NCBI GenBank assembly: GCA_018340375.1
Contig: JAFFJZ010000050.1
Span: forward strand, 1,674,001-1,738,000
Direction of reading: 5' to 3'
DNA length: 64,000 bases
From: Gonatopus flavifemur
Lineage: Eukaryota; Arthropoda; Insecta; Hymenoptera; Dryinidae
Notes under the pieces: generated by a model
The model's database searches: none
What the model was told of the DNA's origin: nothing
The model's input: only the letters and a program-made list of their open reading frames with translations
In this document: piece after piece, positions 45,256 through 55,490 of the stretch
Numbering within the stretch: the first letter of the stretch is position 1
How the letters are laid out: each line of letters begins with the position of its first letter
Program-made: the position numbers and the translations under genes

Positions 45256-45625
45256 CCTATATGATTCATCAATTTTCCCTGAATGTAATCCTACTTCTAT
45301 ATCCTGACATTTTCCCTCTAACCATTGTTCTTTTGCTTTCCTTGATTCTCTGATTATTTTATTCCTCAGTGCCTTGTATGTCTGCTGGTCTTGTTCGCTA
45401 CTCTTATTCTTGTATTAAATCGAGAATTTCTTCCGTTATCTATGGTTTCTTAGGCTCCACTCCAACGTTCTTCAAAATTTCATCAACACATTGTTTCATG
45501 TTTCCCCTTATATTTGTCCATCTACTCTCTATTCCCAAGTCTCCCTCTTGTCCATCCTCCAATTCTTCGTCCAACGTCACTTCGAATGCCTCCTGTGTTT
45601 GTTCTTGTTTGAGATTCTTCAAATT

Positions 45626-46561
45626 CTATCTTCCTTCCATTTTCCTTCTCTTCTTCAGAGCTTTGAATTTCAGGAAACATTTCATCAGCAACATATTGTG
45701 ACCACTATCTTTATCCGCACCTGGATGAGTTTCACAGCTTCCCACTTGGTTTCTGAATCTCTGTTGTACTAATATGTAATCAATTTGGTATCTTGCTGTA
45801 TCTTCTGTCATTCCCCAAGTATAGATTCTTCTTGGATGATTTTTGAATAATGTGTTGGTAATAACCATTTCATGGCTCCCACACAATTCGATTAAACGTT
45901 GTCCCCCTTCGTTTCTCTTCCCTAACGCCAAATCTCTTATTATGTTGCCCTCTTTTCCTTGCCCTACTATCGCATCCCAGTCGCCTATGATCATTCAATA
46001 TTCTCCTCCCTTTACTAATTCTATCACTTCTTCTATTTCATCGTACATCTCCTCGATATCTTCTTCTGAGTCCGCAGATGTGGGCATGTATACTTGAACT
46101 ATAACAGGATCTCCCGGTTTTGTTCTCACTCTAACCATCATTACGCGTTCGCTATACTGCGAATAATTTTCTATTCTATTCTCCACCCTTCCATGCATCA
46201 TAATTCCCACATATGCTCGACCATTCTTCGAATCTGTATGAATGATTGTATAATCTCAACTCCAGGAACCCCCTCCTCGCGGTCATCTCATTCCGCTGAT
46301 TCCCATTACATCGACACCTAACCTGTTCATTCCTAATTTAAAATTTTTTAGTTTTCCTGTTTGTCTCAGTGATCTTACATTCCACGCTCCGACTCGAAGA
46401 ATGTTCCCTCTCTTCCCTATCTTCTCCAGTTTCCTATCTTGTTTGATGAAGCTCTCTCGAGCAGCCTCCACCCGGAGATCCGGACGGAAAAGGTTATTTG
46501 ACTTCCAGAATATTGTACTCGGGAGAACGCCATCATGTTGTTGTTGTTGCTGTTTTTTCAA
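45626..46561 (-). pseudogene. RTE endonuclease, copy a
   Basis: Starts after a Gln run with ILRVGAWNVRSLRQTGKLKN and VDVMGISGMR, breaks at about 46280, resumes MVMVRVRT-like sequence and VIVQVYMPTSADSEEDIEEM. Then IIGDWDAIVGQGKEGNIIRD, RLIELCGSHEMVITNTLFKN, RRIYTWGMTEDTARYQIDYI and HPGADKDSGHNMLLMKC. GDWDAxVG, YTWxxxxxxxxxQIDYI and SGHNxLL (SDH expected) are the catalytic blocks of the APE-type endonuclease. Stops at about 45995 and 46211 break the frame. Confidence 0.88.
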
Positions 46562-46682
46562 TGGATTGAAATTTCAAAATTCTAGGACCGGAAAAAGATT
46601 TCATTCCCTCGAGAATATTGGAAGTTGTCAAGGAAGGTAGTTTCCCCTTGCTTACCCTCCGTTTCCGCCGATGTTCCTGGCG

Positions 46683-48083
46683 CACAGTGGGATAAATCGA
46701 GGATGCGTGTGTCAAAATCGTGGAACTCTTGTAAGAGGTATGATAGCCACATGATTTTTTTTTAAATAAAGGTCAGACATCACAGATTCGAGGAAAAATA
46801 CCCAGAATACCCGATGAGTCCGTTTAGCCCCTAGGAGAATTGACCGAAAATCAAATTTTTGAGCAAAAAAACGAATTGTTCGCGTTTCCGGGGGGTAAAA
46901 AATTTTTAGTCAATGTGCTATGCATCATTTCTCATGTATTCCGATGTGCTGAATCCAAATTTGAAGACAGAATGCCCTTATTCCCTCAAGTTTTCCTGAA
47001 AAACACGGTGAAAGTCCCAAAAATCGGGTTTTCCGGTTATTTACATGTTTCAAAGAGGATAAAATGACTCCATCAATGGATTATACATCATTTAACATGG
47101 ATTTTGATACGCTGATTCCAAATCTGCAAACAGAATATGCCTATCTTCCCGGATTTTTCTGGAAAATGTGCTTAAAGCGGAAAAAATTTGATGGAATGTC
47201 TATTTTACTGTTATGTATAGGATTTCTAGGGGGAGAAACGTTTCGGTCCATGTGCTATGTATCACTGCTCGTGTATTTTCATATGCCAAGTCCAAATCTG
47301 GGAACAGAATGTGTTCATTCTTCGAGGGGTTTCCGGAAAACACGGTGAAAGTACAAAAAAATGTGGATTTTACGGTCATTTAGGTGGTCCAAAGGGCATA
47401 AAATGATCTGATCGATGATTGAAACAGTATTTCGCATGGTTTTCGATACGTTGAATCCAAATCTGGGAACGGAATATGCCTATCTTTCCGGATTTCTCCG
47501 GAAAATGTGGTTAAAGTGGAAAAAATTCGATGAAATGTCTATTTTACTGTTATGTATGGGATTTCTAGGGGGAGAAGCGTTTTGGTCCATGTGCTATGTA
47601 TCACTGGTCGTGTATTTTTTTATGCCAAGTCAAAATCTGGGAACAGAATGTGTTTATTCCTTGAGGGTTTTCCGGAAAACACGGTGAAAGTACAAAAAAA
47701 TGTGGATTTTACGGTCATTTGCGTGGTCCAAAGGGCATAAAATGATCTGATCAATGAATGAAACAGCATTCCGCATGGTTTCCGATACGCTAAATTCAAA
47801 TCTGGGAATGGAATATGCTCAACTTCCCCGGTTCTTCCGAGAAGCGCGGTTAAAATCGAAAGAATACGATAAAATGTCCATTTTACAGTAATTTATAGGC
47901 TTTGTAAATGAAAAAATGTTTCGGTCTATGTGCTATACATTAGTACTCATGTGTTTCAATATAGTGAATCCAAATGTGGACACAGGATGTGTTGATCCCT
48001 CCAAGTTTTTCCGGAAAACACAATGAAAACGTGGAAAATGCGGATTTTACGGTTCTTACATGGTTCAAGGGGGACGAGATGAT
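46683..48083. repeat. Transib left long inverted repeat with 351-bp tandem units
   Basis: Matches the right arm inversely. It contains three direct repeats starting near 47064, 47415 and 47766, each with ATGTCTATTTTAC-type and TCCATGTGCTATGTATCA blocks. Frames here are repeat-driven and not genes. Confidence 0.9.
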
Positions 48084-48103
48084 TTCTTCCCTTCTTTTAT
48101 CCA

Positions 48104-48410
48104 GTTGATTGGCGTAACAATACCGAGTTGTCTTATTACATAAGTGAATAGTGCCGATGATACAAACAATGTACCAGTTGAATAGCGCGAACTTACAATA
48201 ATGCTCAAAACAAAAACTGCAATTGCTCACTTCACAGCAGTGAAGCAGCAGCTGTGTTGTGATACTGCAGTATAGCGGTGACGTGAGCAATTGTAGTTTT
48301 TGTTTCAAGCATTATTGTAAGTTCACGCTATTCAACTGTTACATTGTTTGTATCATCACCGCTTTTCACTCCTGTAATAGAGACAACTCGGTATCGTTAC
48401 GCCAATCAAC
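48104..48410. mobile_element. Palindromic MITE between left arm and transposase
   Basis: Ends GTTGATTGGCGTAACAATAC and (other strand) GTTGATTGGCGTAACGATAC. Pairing continues through ACCGAGTTGTCT and AACTTACAATAATGCT. It sits about 55 bp before the start codon region. Confidence 0.8.
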
Positions 48411-49894
48411 TTGATCAAAGAAGAAAAGTATTCAATTGACAAGTTTGAGGGTTTCGTGATCTCAAAATGAATACACAAAAGCACTCAAGAAGGAGAATTA
48501 GTCAAAGAGGACGTCCTCGGAAGAGAAGCAAAAAGATTGAAAATACGGGTAGACCACGTGTTCCAAGTGACAATGTGTCAAGACGCACAATGTATAGGCG
48601 AGCTGCAGAATTGTTGGAAGACAAGTCATATAATAAGCGTGTGATAGAGATAGCGGCCAATATTGCAAGAGCCCAAAGTACTTGTGAGAATGAACAAGTT
48701 GATCGAACTCAAAATGATTCGAAAAAACATACAAAAGAATCCGCGTTAACATTCTACTTGGAATATGATTTCAGTAGAAGTAAATATATAGGTTTGATAA
48801 AAGATTGTAAATCAGAGGACTGCGAAATTTATCCACCCTATCAAAGCATTAAGGGAGCTATGATTAAATGTGAACCAATAAATTACAATACGTCGGAAGT
48901 AGAAGTCCTCATCCCCTTACAAGATATGATGAATAAGACTGCTGAGCGTTTGTGTAATAGCGTAACTGTGAATTGAGACGAACATGATTCATTCAATTTG
49001 GAATTAATCGCTACTTCAGGATTTGACAGTTCATCAGGGCATACAAACCCTCACCAGCATTATGAGAACGCAGAGAATGAAAATCGAAATGCTGAACAAT
49101 TGCTCTTCGTTACAAGTTTGATTATTATACAATTCAAGAGTTCTGTATCAGATGATGTTCATTGGATCAACCCTTCACCACAGAGTGTCCGATTTTGTAG
49201 ACCACTAAGAATCGCTTCCGAAAAGGAGGATGAACATGCAATTACGAGTGAATACGATCGATTGAACAACGAAATCAACCATCTTGTTTCATATGAGTCA
49301 AAACTGATTAATGAGAAATCCGTGAAAATAATGTCCAACGTGTCGCAAACATTATTTGACGGGAAATGTTTAAACACCATAATTGGGAACAATGCCACCA
49401 GTAGATGTCCCATGTGTCTGAAAACAACACATAATTTTGGGAATTCAGAGGACGAGTTTCAGCCAAAGAACTCGTTAAAATTCGGATTAGGATTGTTACA
49501 TTGTGAAATAAGAGCCTTCGAGCACATGCTTCATATTTCATATCGTCAGACAATTCAAACCTAGGATGTACGGAAAAATTTGAGAGGTGAGAGTGAATAT
49601 TTCAATTATCCATAAGTTATGTCTCCGGTGGAAATGTGAAGTGGTATTGAGCGCACGTGAAGCTGCCAAGAAACGTTAGATGTTTGAATTTTTTCTTGCT
49701 AAAGCGTACAATAATCTTGTTCCCTGTGGATCTAAATAGATCTATATTTTCCATTTTTTTCAGATCTGAAGGGATCTAATGCATTTTCCCCAGAATTTTC
49801 TGTATGGGCTTCACTCACTTGTCTTCATTTTTGTTTCACCTTTCATTCTCACCAAGGACTTCATTGAAAAAATATTGATTATCAATTCTTGAAG

Positions 49895-51866
49895 ATGAAG
49901 TGGAAGCTGTCGGCCGCGAGTTATCGGCCGCAGGGGTTATGTTTTGGCTGGGACTGTACCCGAACGAAACGACTGAACTATTTTCATATTTTCTCCATAA
50001 AAACATGCTGGAATGAGATAATGATGATATCTAAAGATATGAATTTGTAGTATTTGAGACGAGGGATTCGAAAATGGAAGATTTTTCACGATACGAGGTC
50101 GTTTTCATAGGATTTTTTGCAGAGAAACGAGGAGTTATATATTGGTTCTAACGAATTTCATCACGTACTGATGAGACGACGTCCGAATCGGAGGATAAAA
50201 TGCATCAATTCTTATAGGATTTTGTCTGGGGAATCCGATGGTATATGATTCATTTTGGTACGCGGCCGTTTTCATGGAGTTTTCGTCGTGAGAAGGGGAG
50301 ATTTTTGTCAATTTCCGCAGGATTTGCATGAATTTCGTTATTTAAAGACAAGTCGACGTCCGATTCTTGGGGTAAAATCTATGGATTCTCATGAGGAATT
50401 GTCTGCAGAATCCAGTGATATACGGCTCATTCCGGTACGCAGCCGTGTTCATAGTTTTTCACGCCAAAAGTCGTTGACTGGTATTTGACGGAATTATCGA
50501 TACATATGCAAATTCTTCCATCGGCTGCAGGGTTCTCGTTTGATTGGAAGAATCTGATACATCGATTCTTATAGGGAATCGTCCAAGGAATTCAATGGTG
50601 TATAGCTCATTCCGGTACGCGGCCGTTTTCATGGAGTTTTCGTCGAGAGAAGGGGAGATTTTTGTCGATTCCCACAGAATTTGCATGAATTTCGTTATTT
50701 AAAGACAAGTCGACATCCGATTCTTGGAGTACGATCTATGGACTTTGATGAGACTTTTGGCGTGAGAAGTCGAGAACATCGCAGCGTACCGGAATGAACC
50801 GGATATCACTGGATTCCTTGGACGATGTCCTATAAGAATTGATGAATCCCATTCTCTCAATCGAACGAGAACCCTGCAGCCGATGGAAGAATTTGCATAT
50901 GTATTGATAATTCCGTCAAATACCAGCCAACGACTTTTGGCGTGAAAAATCAGGAGCACGGCCGCGTATTGGAATGAGCCGTATATCACTGGATTCTGCA
51001 GACAATTCCTCATGAGAATCCATAGATTTTACCCCAAGAATCGGACGTCGACTTGTCTTCAAATAACGAAATTCATGCAAATTCTGTGGAAATTGACAAA
51101 AATCTCCCCTTCTCTCGACGAAAACTCCATGAAAACGGCCGCGTACCGGAATGAGCTATACACCATTGAATTCCTTGGACGATTCCCTATAAGAATCGAT
51201 GTATCAGATTCTTCCAATCGAACGAGAACCCTGCAGCCGATGGAAGAATTTGCATATGTATTGATAATTCCGTCAAATACCAGTCAACGACTTTTGGCGT
51301 GAAAAATCAAGAACACGGCCGCGTACCGGAATGAGCCGTATATCACTGGATTCTGCAGACAATTCCTCATGAGAATCCATAGATTTCACCCCAAGAATCG
51401 GACGTCGACTTGTCTTTAAATAACGAAATTCATGCAAATTCTGTGGAAATTGACATAAGTCTCCCCTTCTCTCGACGAAAACTCCATGAAAACGGCCGCG
51501 TACCAAAATGAATCATATACCATCGGATTCCTCAGACAAAATCCTATAAGAATTGATGCATTTTATCCTCCGATTCGGACGTCGTCTCATCAGTAGGTGA
51601 TGAAATTCGTCAGAACCAATATATAACTCCTCGTTTCTCTGCAAAAAATCCTATGAAAACGACCTCGTATCGTGAAAAATCTTTCATTTTCGAATCCCTC
51701 ATCTCAAATACTACAAATTCATATCTTTAGATATCATCATTATCTCATTTTAGCATGTTTTTATGGAGAAAATAGCCAAATAGTTCGGTCGTTTTGTTCA
51801 GGTACAGTCTCAGCCAAAACATAACCCCTGCTGCCGACAGCTCGCGGCCGACAGCTCCCACTTCAT
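49895..51866. mobile_element. 2-kb foldback element with 9-bp duplication, MULE/FB-like
   Basis: Two arms of about 0.95 kb form a near-complete palindrome. Ends are ATGAAGTGGAAGCTGTCGGC and (other strand) ATGAAGTGGGAGCTGTCGGC. Flanked by a perfect TTCTTGAAG at 49886-49894 and 51867-51875. Each arm also has internal repeated modules such as GAATTTCGTTATTTAAAGAC and ACGGCCGCGTACC. No transposase. Located in intron 1 of the Transib gene. Confidence 0.92.
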
Positions 51867-52259
51867 TTCTTGAAGTGTTGTTGAAAATTGTATGTTCATC
51901 AACTGTTATACATAAAGCTGTTAATTCTTCGAATTTTTAGCACAATTTCAAGAAAGGAAGTGTTCAGTACAAAACAGTATATACGAAAATTTGGGTGTTA
52001 AGGTTGATCTAATTCTACAAGGCCATGGGACTACTAATACAGGCAATATTGCAAGGAAGTGTTTCGAAAACCCTGATAAGTTCGCACAAGCTCTCGGAAA
52101 AGATCAGAAACTTGTTGGAAACATTGCCTTAATCTTATCCAGTTTCAAATGTGAAAAACCATTGAAATTATTCGAGTTGGAAAAGTTTTGCTGGGAGACT
52201 TATTGTTTACATTATAAATTGTTTCCTTGGGCTCGAATGAATCCTTCTTTACATGAATT

Positions 52260-54009
52260 GAGGCCTCGCATGCAATAACCGGACTTGCGCGCGGAACAAG
52301 AGAGAAGAATTACTCAGAGCTGACACAAGAGGCATCGAAAAAAAAGTTGGAATTTTGACAAACTAAAGATACTGGGTGATAGGGCGTGAAAAATCAATAC
52401 GAGTATACGTTTACAATTTTTTTCTATGATCAATAGTTTTTGATAAAAAAAATGAAAACTACCTATTTGTTCGTACTAAAATTGATTGTTTTTCAATCTT
52501 AAACTCGCCGTAACTCCGTCAGTTTTCAACGTATCAAGATAAATCTTGCAGATTCTGATTAGTAAGACTTCCCCGATGACAACAATCTTCGGAAAATTTG
52601 TCAAAGTTTATAACAAATTGATAAATTTTCAATTCGAAGTAAAAACCACGTTTTGAACGCTTTGCAGGGAAGGGGAGTTGAAAGAATTCTCGATTTGGAA
52701 AAAGTCAAAGCAACAAAGTTGTTCATCAATGTTCGAAGAAGTTTTCCTGAAATTTTCAGATCAATCGAGTGGAAAATGTGGAAGATATTAAACATTATTT
52801 ACGATAAACCGTCTCGTTCGTCGCAACGGCAATGCTGTTCAACTAAGATACACGACGCTGGACGCGCGATAGTTCTCAAGCGAGGGTTTTTTGATATTAT
52901 TCAGCGAAATCTTTGCCGATTCGTATCAAATTTGTTATGTGCATTCGTAACGCATCAGTGAAGCCCATGATTCAGTTCAAATCTTGCAAAATCACCATTC
53001 ATCAAATTCATTAGATAAAACATCAACATACATGTCAAACGAGTTTCAAACGGGAAAAAGATGGAGGGAAGTTTGGATTCCAGTAAACTTCAACAAGTGA
53101 CAAAGTTCTTTCTCTATGTTTGATGAGGATTTGGTGAAGATTTGGGAACAAACAGAAAGATAATGAAAAAGATATTCTAATGGATGCAATAATCGGACTT
53201 GCGCTCGAAAATCCGTGAAACTATTGTCCAACGCGATGAATTTTGCTTGAAATTTTTCCGCCTCCAATCATCATAAAATGGAAAACACGTAGTTGTTGAG
53301 AATTGGAATGAGGAGTATTTTTATTTGTCGTAAAAAAATGTCCAGTCAAAATTACAAACGTTTATAAGAAAAAGACATAATATGTGAACAACGGAAACGT
53401 ACGTCTAGAGACCGAAATATTCAATTCTTTCTTACTTTAGATTGTATATTGAGAAACATATTTTCAAAGAATGATTTTCCTTTAGGGCTCAAGTATCGTA
53501 TCAAACATTTCAAATCTTCAATTTTTTCTTGCGATATTCCAACTGATGGTGGGGGTGGAGCATTTTCTGAATCGCTTAAGGTTACCGTGTTATCAATCTT
53601 AAAACTACGTGGTTTTCCATCATAATCGTCATATACATCGATTTGTCCATTAGGTGCGTACAAAATTCTGACCGCTTTACTAATTCGTAAGTTTTGGGGA
53701 GTTTTTACTTTGTTTTTAATGGTTAATTCAAAATCCTTGAAAGTATAATCTTCTTTTTTGGCAACGACAAATGGAGGATTTTCCGAATTTTCAATCGACT
53801 GAATGTAATCGTCTTCCGTTTCTATTCTCTCGAGTTTCTTTTTTTTCTGTCCGTAAGTTCCGAAATTACGGTCGCATTGCCAATATGAGTGCCCACGTAC
53901 AGGAAATACATGTTCAATTATTGAATTTTTTCGATGCCTCTTGTGTCAGCTCTGAGTAATTCTTCTCTCTTGTTCCGCGCGCAAGTCCGGTTATTGCATG
54001 CGAGGCCTC
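52260..54009. mobile_element. AATT-flanked element with 83-bp inverted repeats
   Basis: Both ends read GAGGCCTCGCATGCAATAAC inward and stay almost identical for about 83 bp, to GCATCGAAAAAA. The first eight bases are themselves palindromic. AATT is duplicated at 52256-52259 and 54010-54013; removing the element and one AATT restores Transib HELLLKHG in frame. A third partial copy of the end (ATGCAATAATCGGACTTGCG) lies inside near 53181. A minus-strand coding remnant occupies 53421-53960. Confidence 0.9.
53421..53960 (-). pseudogene. C-terminal remnant of an unclassified transposase-like protein
   Basis: An uninterrupted minus-strand frame runs from the inner edge of the right inverted repeat to a stop at 53421: HVFPVRGHSYWQCDRNFGTY, KKLERIETEDDYIQSIENSE, NPPFVVAKKEDYTFKDFELT, ISKAVRILYAPNGQIDVYDD, then an acidic Ser/Pro linker and IEDLKCLIRYLSPKGKSFFE. 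The GHSxxxCDRxFG motif followed by a WxxxI/YIQ-type helix is seen at the C-terminus of several uncharacterised insect transposon proteins, after the last catalytic block (recall, not searched). The N-terminal part is missing, cut at the inverted repeat. About 180 codons remain without a stop, so the loss may be recent. Confidence 0.55.
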
Positions 54010-55490
54010 AATTATTGTTGAAACACGGTTGTGATATAGCAAGACAATTTCCATTACCTATGGCATATTATTCGGAAGATGCTAATGAAGCGTGGCATAA
54101 ACTGTATCGCTATAATATGACAAAGCATCCTCGCCGAAATAGTCGGAGAAATAGTATACTGGATGTGTTTAATCGAGCGGTATATTTAAGCGATCCATTC
54201 GTATCGCTCATATTAATAGAGGATCGGCTGCGAAAATTCAAAACAAGAATACCTGAATCAAAAATCGCAAGATTTGTCGAAGACAGGTGAGTCATTTGGA
54301 AATACCAAATCCTTGACATTAGATCATTATAACATTGGATCATTCTTTTATACTGATGGACGAATCTGTGTGAGACCACACGAATTAAAATCAAATTTAG
54401 CACGAAAATCCCTTTAAGATAGAATGGTGTTTGAATTTCAATACAATAATGTGGTAAATTCGATGGAAGATATGTTATATCAATGACTTCGAAACTTTTA
54501 TATTGAAATTCATATGGATGATTTGGAATTTGCGGCAGGAATTTTCAACAGTGTTTGTGGAATGTGAATAATTATGTCTTATACGCTTTATTATACATTT
54601 AAAGTTGTCTTAAAAATGTCTATCAATGCAGATTCCCTGAAAGCTATCCAAACATGTTCACATTTTGCTGAATTCTTGAATTAATCTATACTTTTCTCTG
54701 TACGGGAGAAACTTTTGATTCGAGGAATGCTTTCATTTAGAAAATATTTTTCAGCTACATGATCGGAAACAACGAAAGCGAGAGCGACAGCGATTCTTCA
54801 GATGAGTGAAATCATACACGAAAACGAATTTAACGCCGCACTACAAATTGATTGCATGGAATTTAATTTGATTCAATTGGATATCAAAGTGGTGTAACGG
54901 AACATTTAGTTGTGTCATTAGTTGTGAATTGTGAGTAAAGTGAACATCTCATCGTAATCTTCCGATTCTAACCACGTTTTCCGGGGCAACCTGGAGAGGC
55001 GGAGGCATATTATGTGCTCAGATTTCAATTCAGCGTATTGCAACCCATGGGAAATGGTGTCTAATCCGTTGAGTGAATCATCTTGTCCCCCTTGAACCAT
55101 GTAAGAACCGTGAAATCCGCATTTTTCATGTTTTCATTGTGTTTTCCGGAAAAACTTGGAGGGATCAACACATCGTGTGTCCAGATTTGGATTCACTATA
55201 TTCGAACACATAAGTACTGATGTATAGCACATAGACCGAAACATTTCTTCATTTACAAATCCTATAAAGTACTGTAAAATGGACATTTTATCGTATTCTT
55301 TCGATTTTAACCGTGCTTTCCGGAAGAACCGGGAAAGTGAAGCATATTCCGTTTCCAGATTTGGATTCAGCGTATAGGAGAACATGCGGACTGCTGTTTC
55401 AATCATTGATCAGATCATTTTATGCCCTTTGGACCACGTAAATGACCGTAAAATCCACATTTTTTGTACTTTCACCGTGTTTTTCGAAAA

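Larger units (their letters stand above)
42452..46677 (-). mobile_element. RTE/BovB-type LINE copy a
   Basis: Minus-strand LINE running from an endonuclease start near 46560 to a 3' end at 42452, where the tail is ATGATGATCA-like, typical of RTE short-unit tails. It is interrupted by a DNA element at 42558-43638. The 5' side abuts the Transib element at 46683, whose left target duplication lies directly outside this copy. Confidence 0.88.
48467..54809 (+). pseudogene. Transib transposase (RAG1-core-like), three exons, interrupted
   Basis: Exon 1 (48467-49586) has a basic start (QRGRPRKRSKK) and a RAG1-like core: Asp in SGFDSSSGHT (residue 187), INPSPQSVRFCRPLRIASEK, Asp in TLFDGKCLN (residue 298), RCPMC (314-318) and LHCEIRAFEHMLHISYR. 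Donor AGAG|GTGAGA. Exon 2 (51941-54287) continues in frame: HGTTNTGNIARKCFENPDKF and MNPSLHEL, then after removal of the insert (52260-54009) LLKHGCDIARQFPL and AYYSEDANEAWHKLYRYNMT with the presumed catalytic Glu at 54087. Exon 3 (54755-54809) ends NESESDSDSSDE. The spacing of the two Asp (111 residues; 108 in RAG1 by recall), the CxxC and the HELLLKH pair fit the RAG1 zinc and DDE layout. Stops at 48973 and 49562 (Trp expected) inactivate it. It would cut at the CACAGTG termini. Confidence 0.85.

Noticed and set aside
46678..46689. A genuine immune-type recombination signal
   Set aside because: The heptamer is at a transposon end with a 5-bp duplication and no antigen-receptor segment nearby; the resemblance reflects Transib ancestry.
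46840..47687. Repeated 75-95 codon frames in the left Transib arm, mirrored at 57949-58466
   Set aside because: They lie in tandem units of the inverted repeat, have no domain, and both copies track the DNA repeat and not codon constraint.
50255..51506. Mirrored 75-100 codon frames inside the foldback element
   Set aside because: They are palindrome products; the same peptide appears on both arms and no start or domain supports coding.
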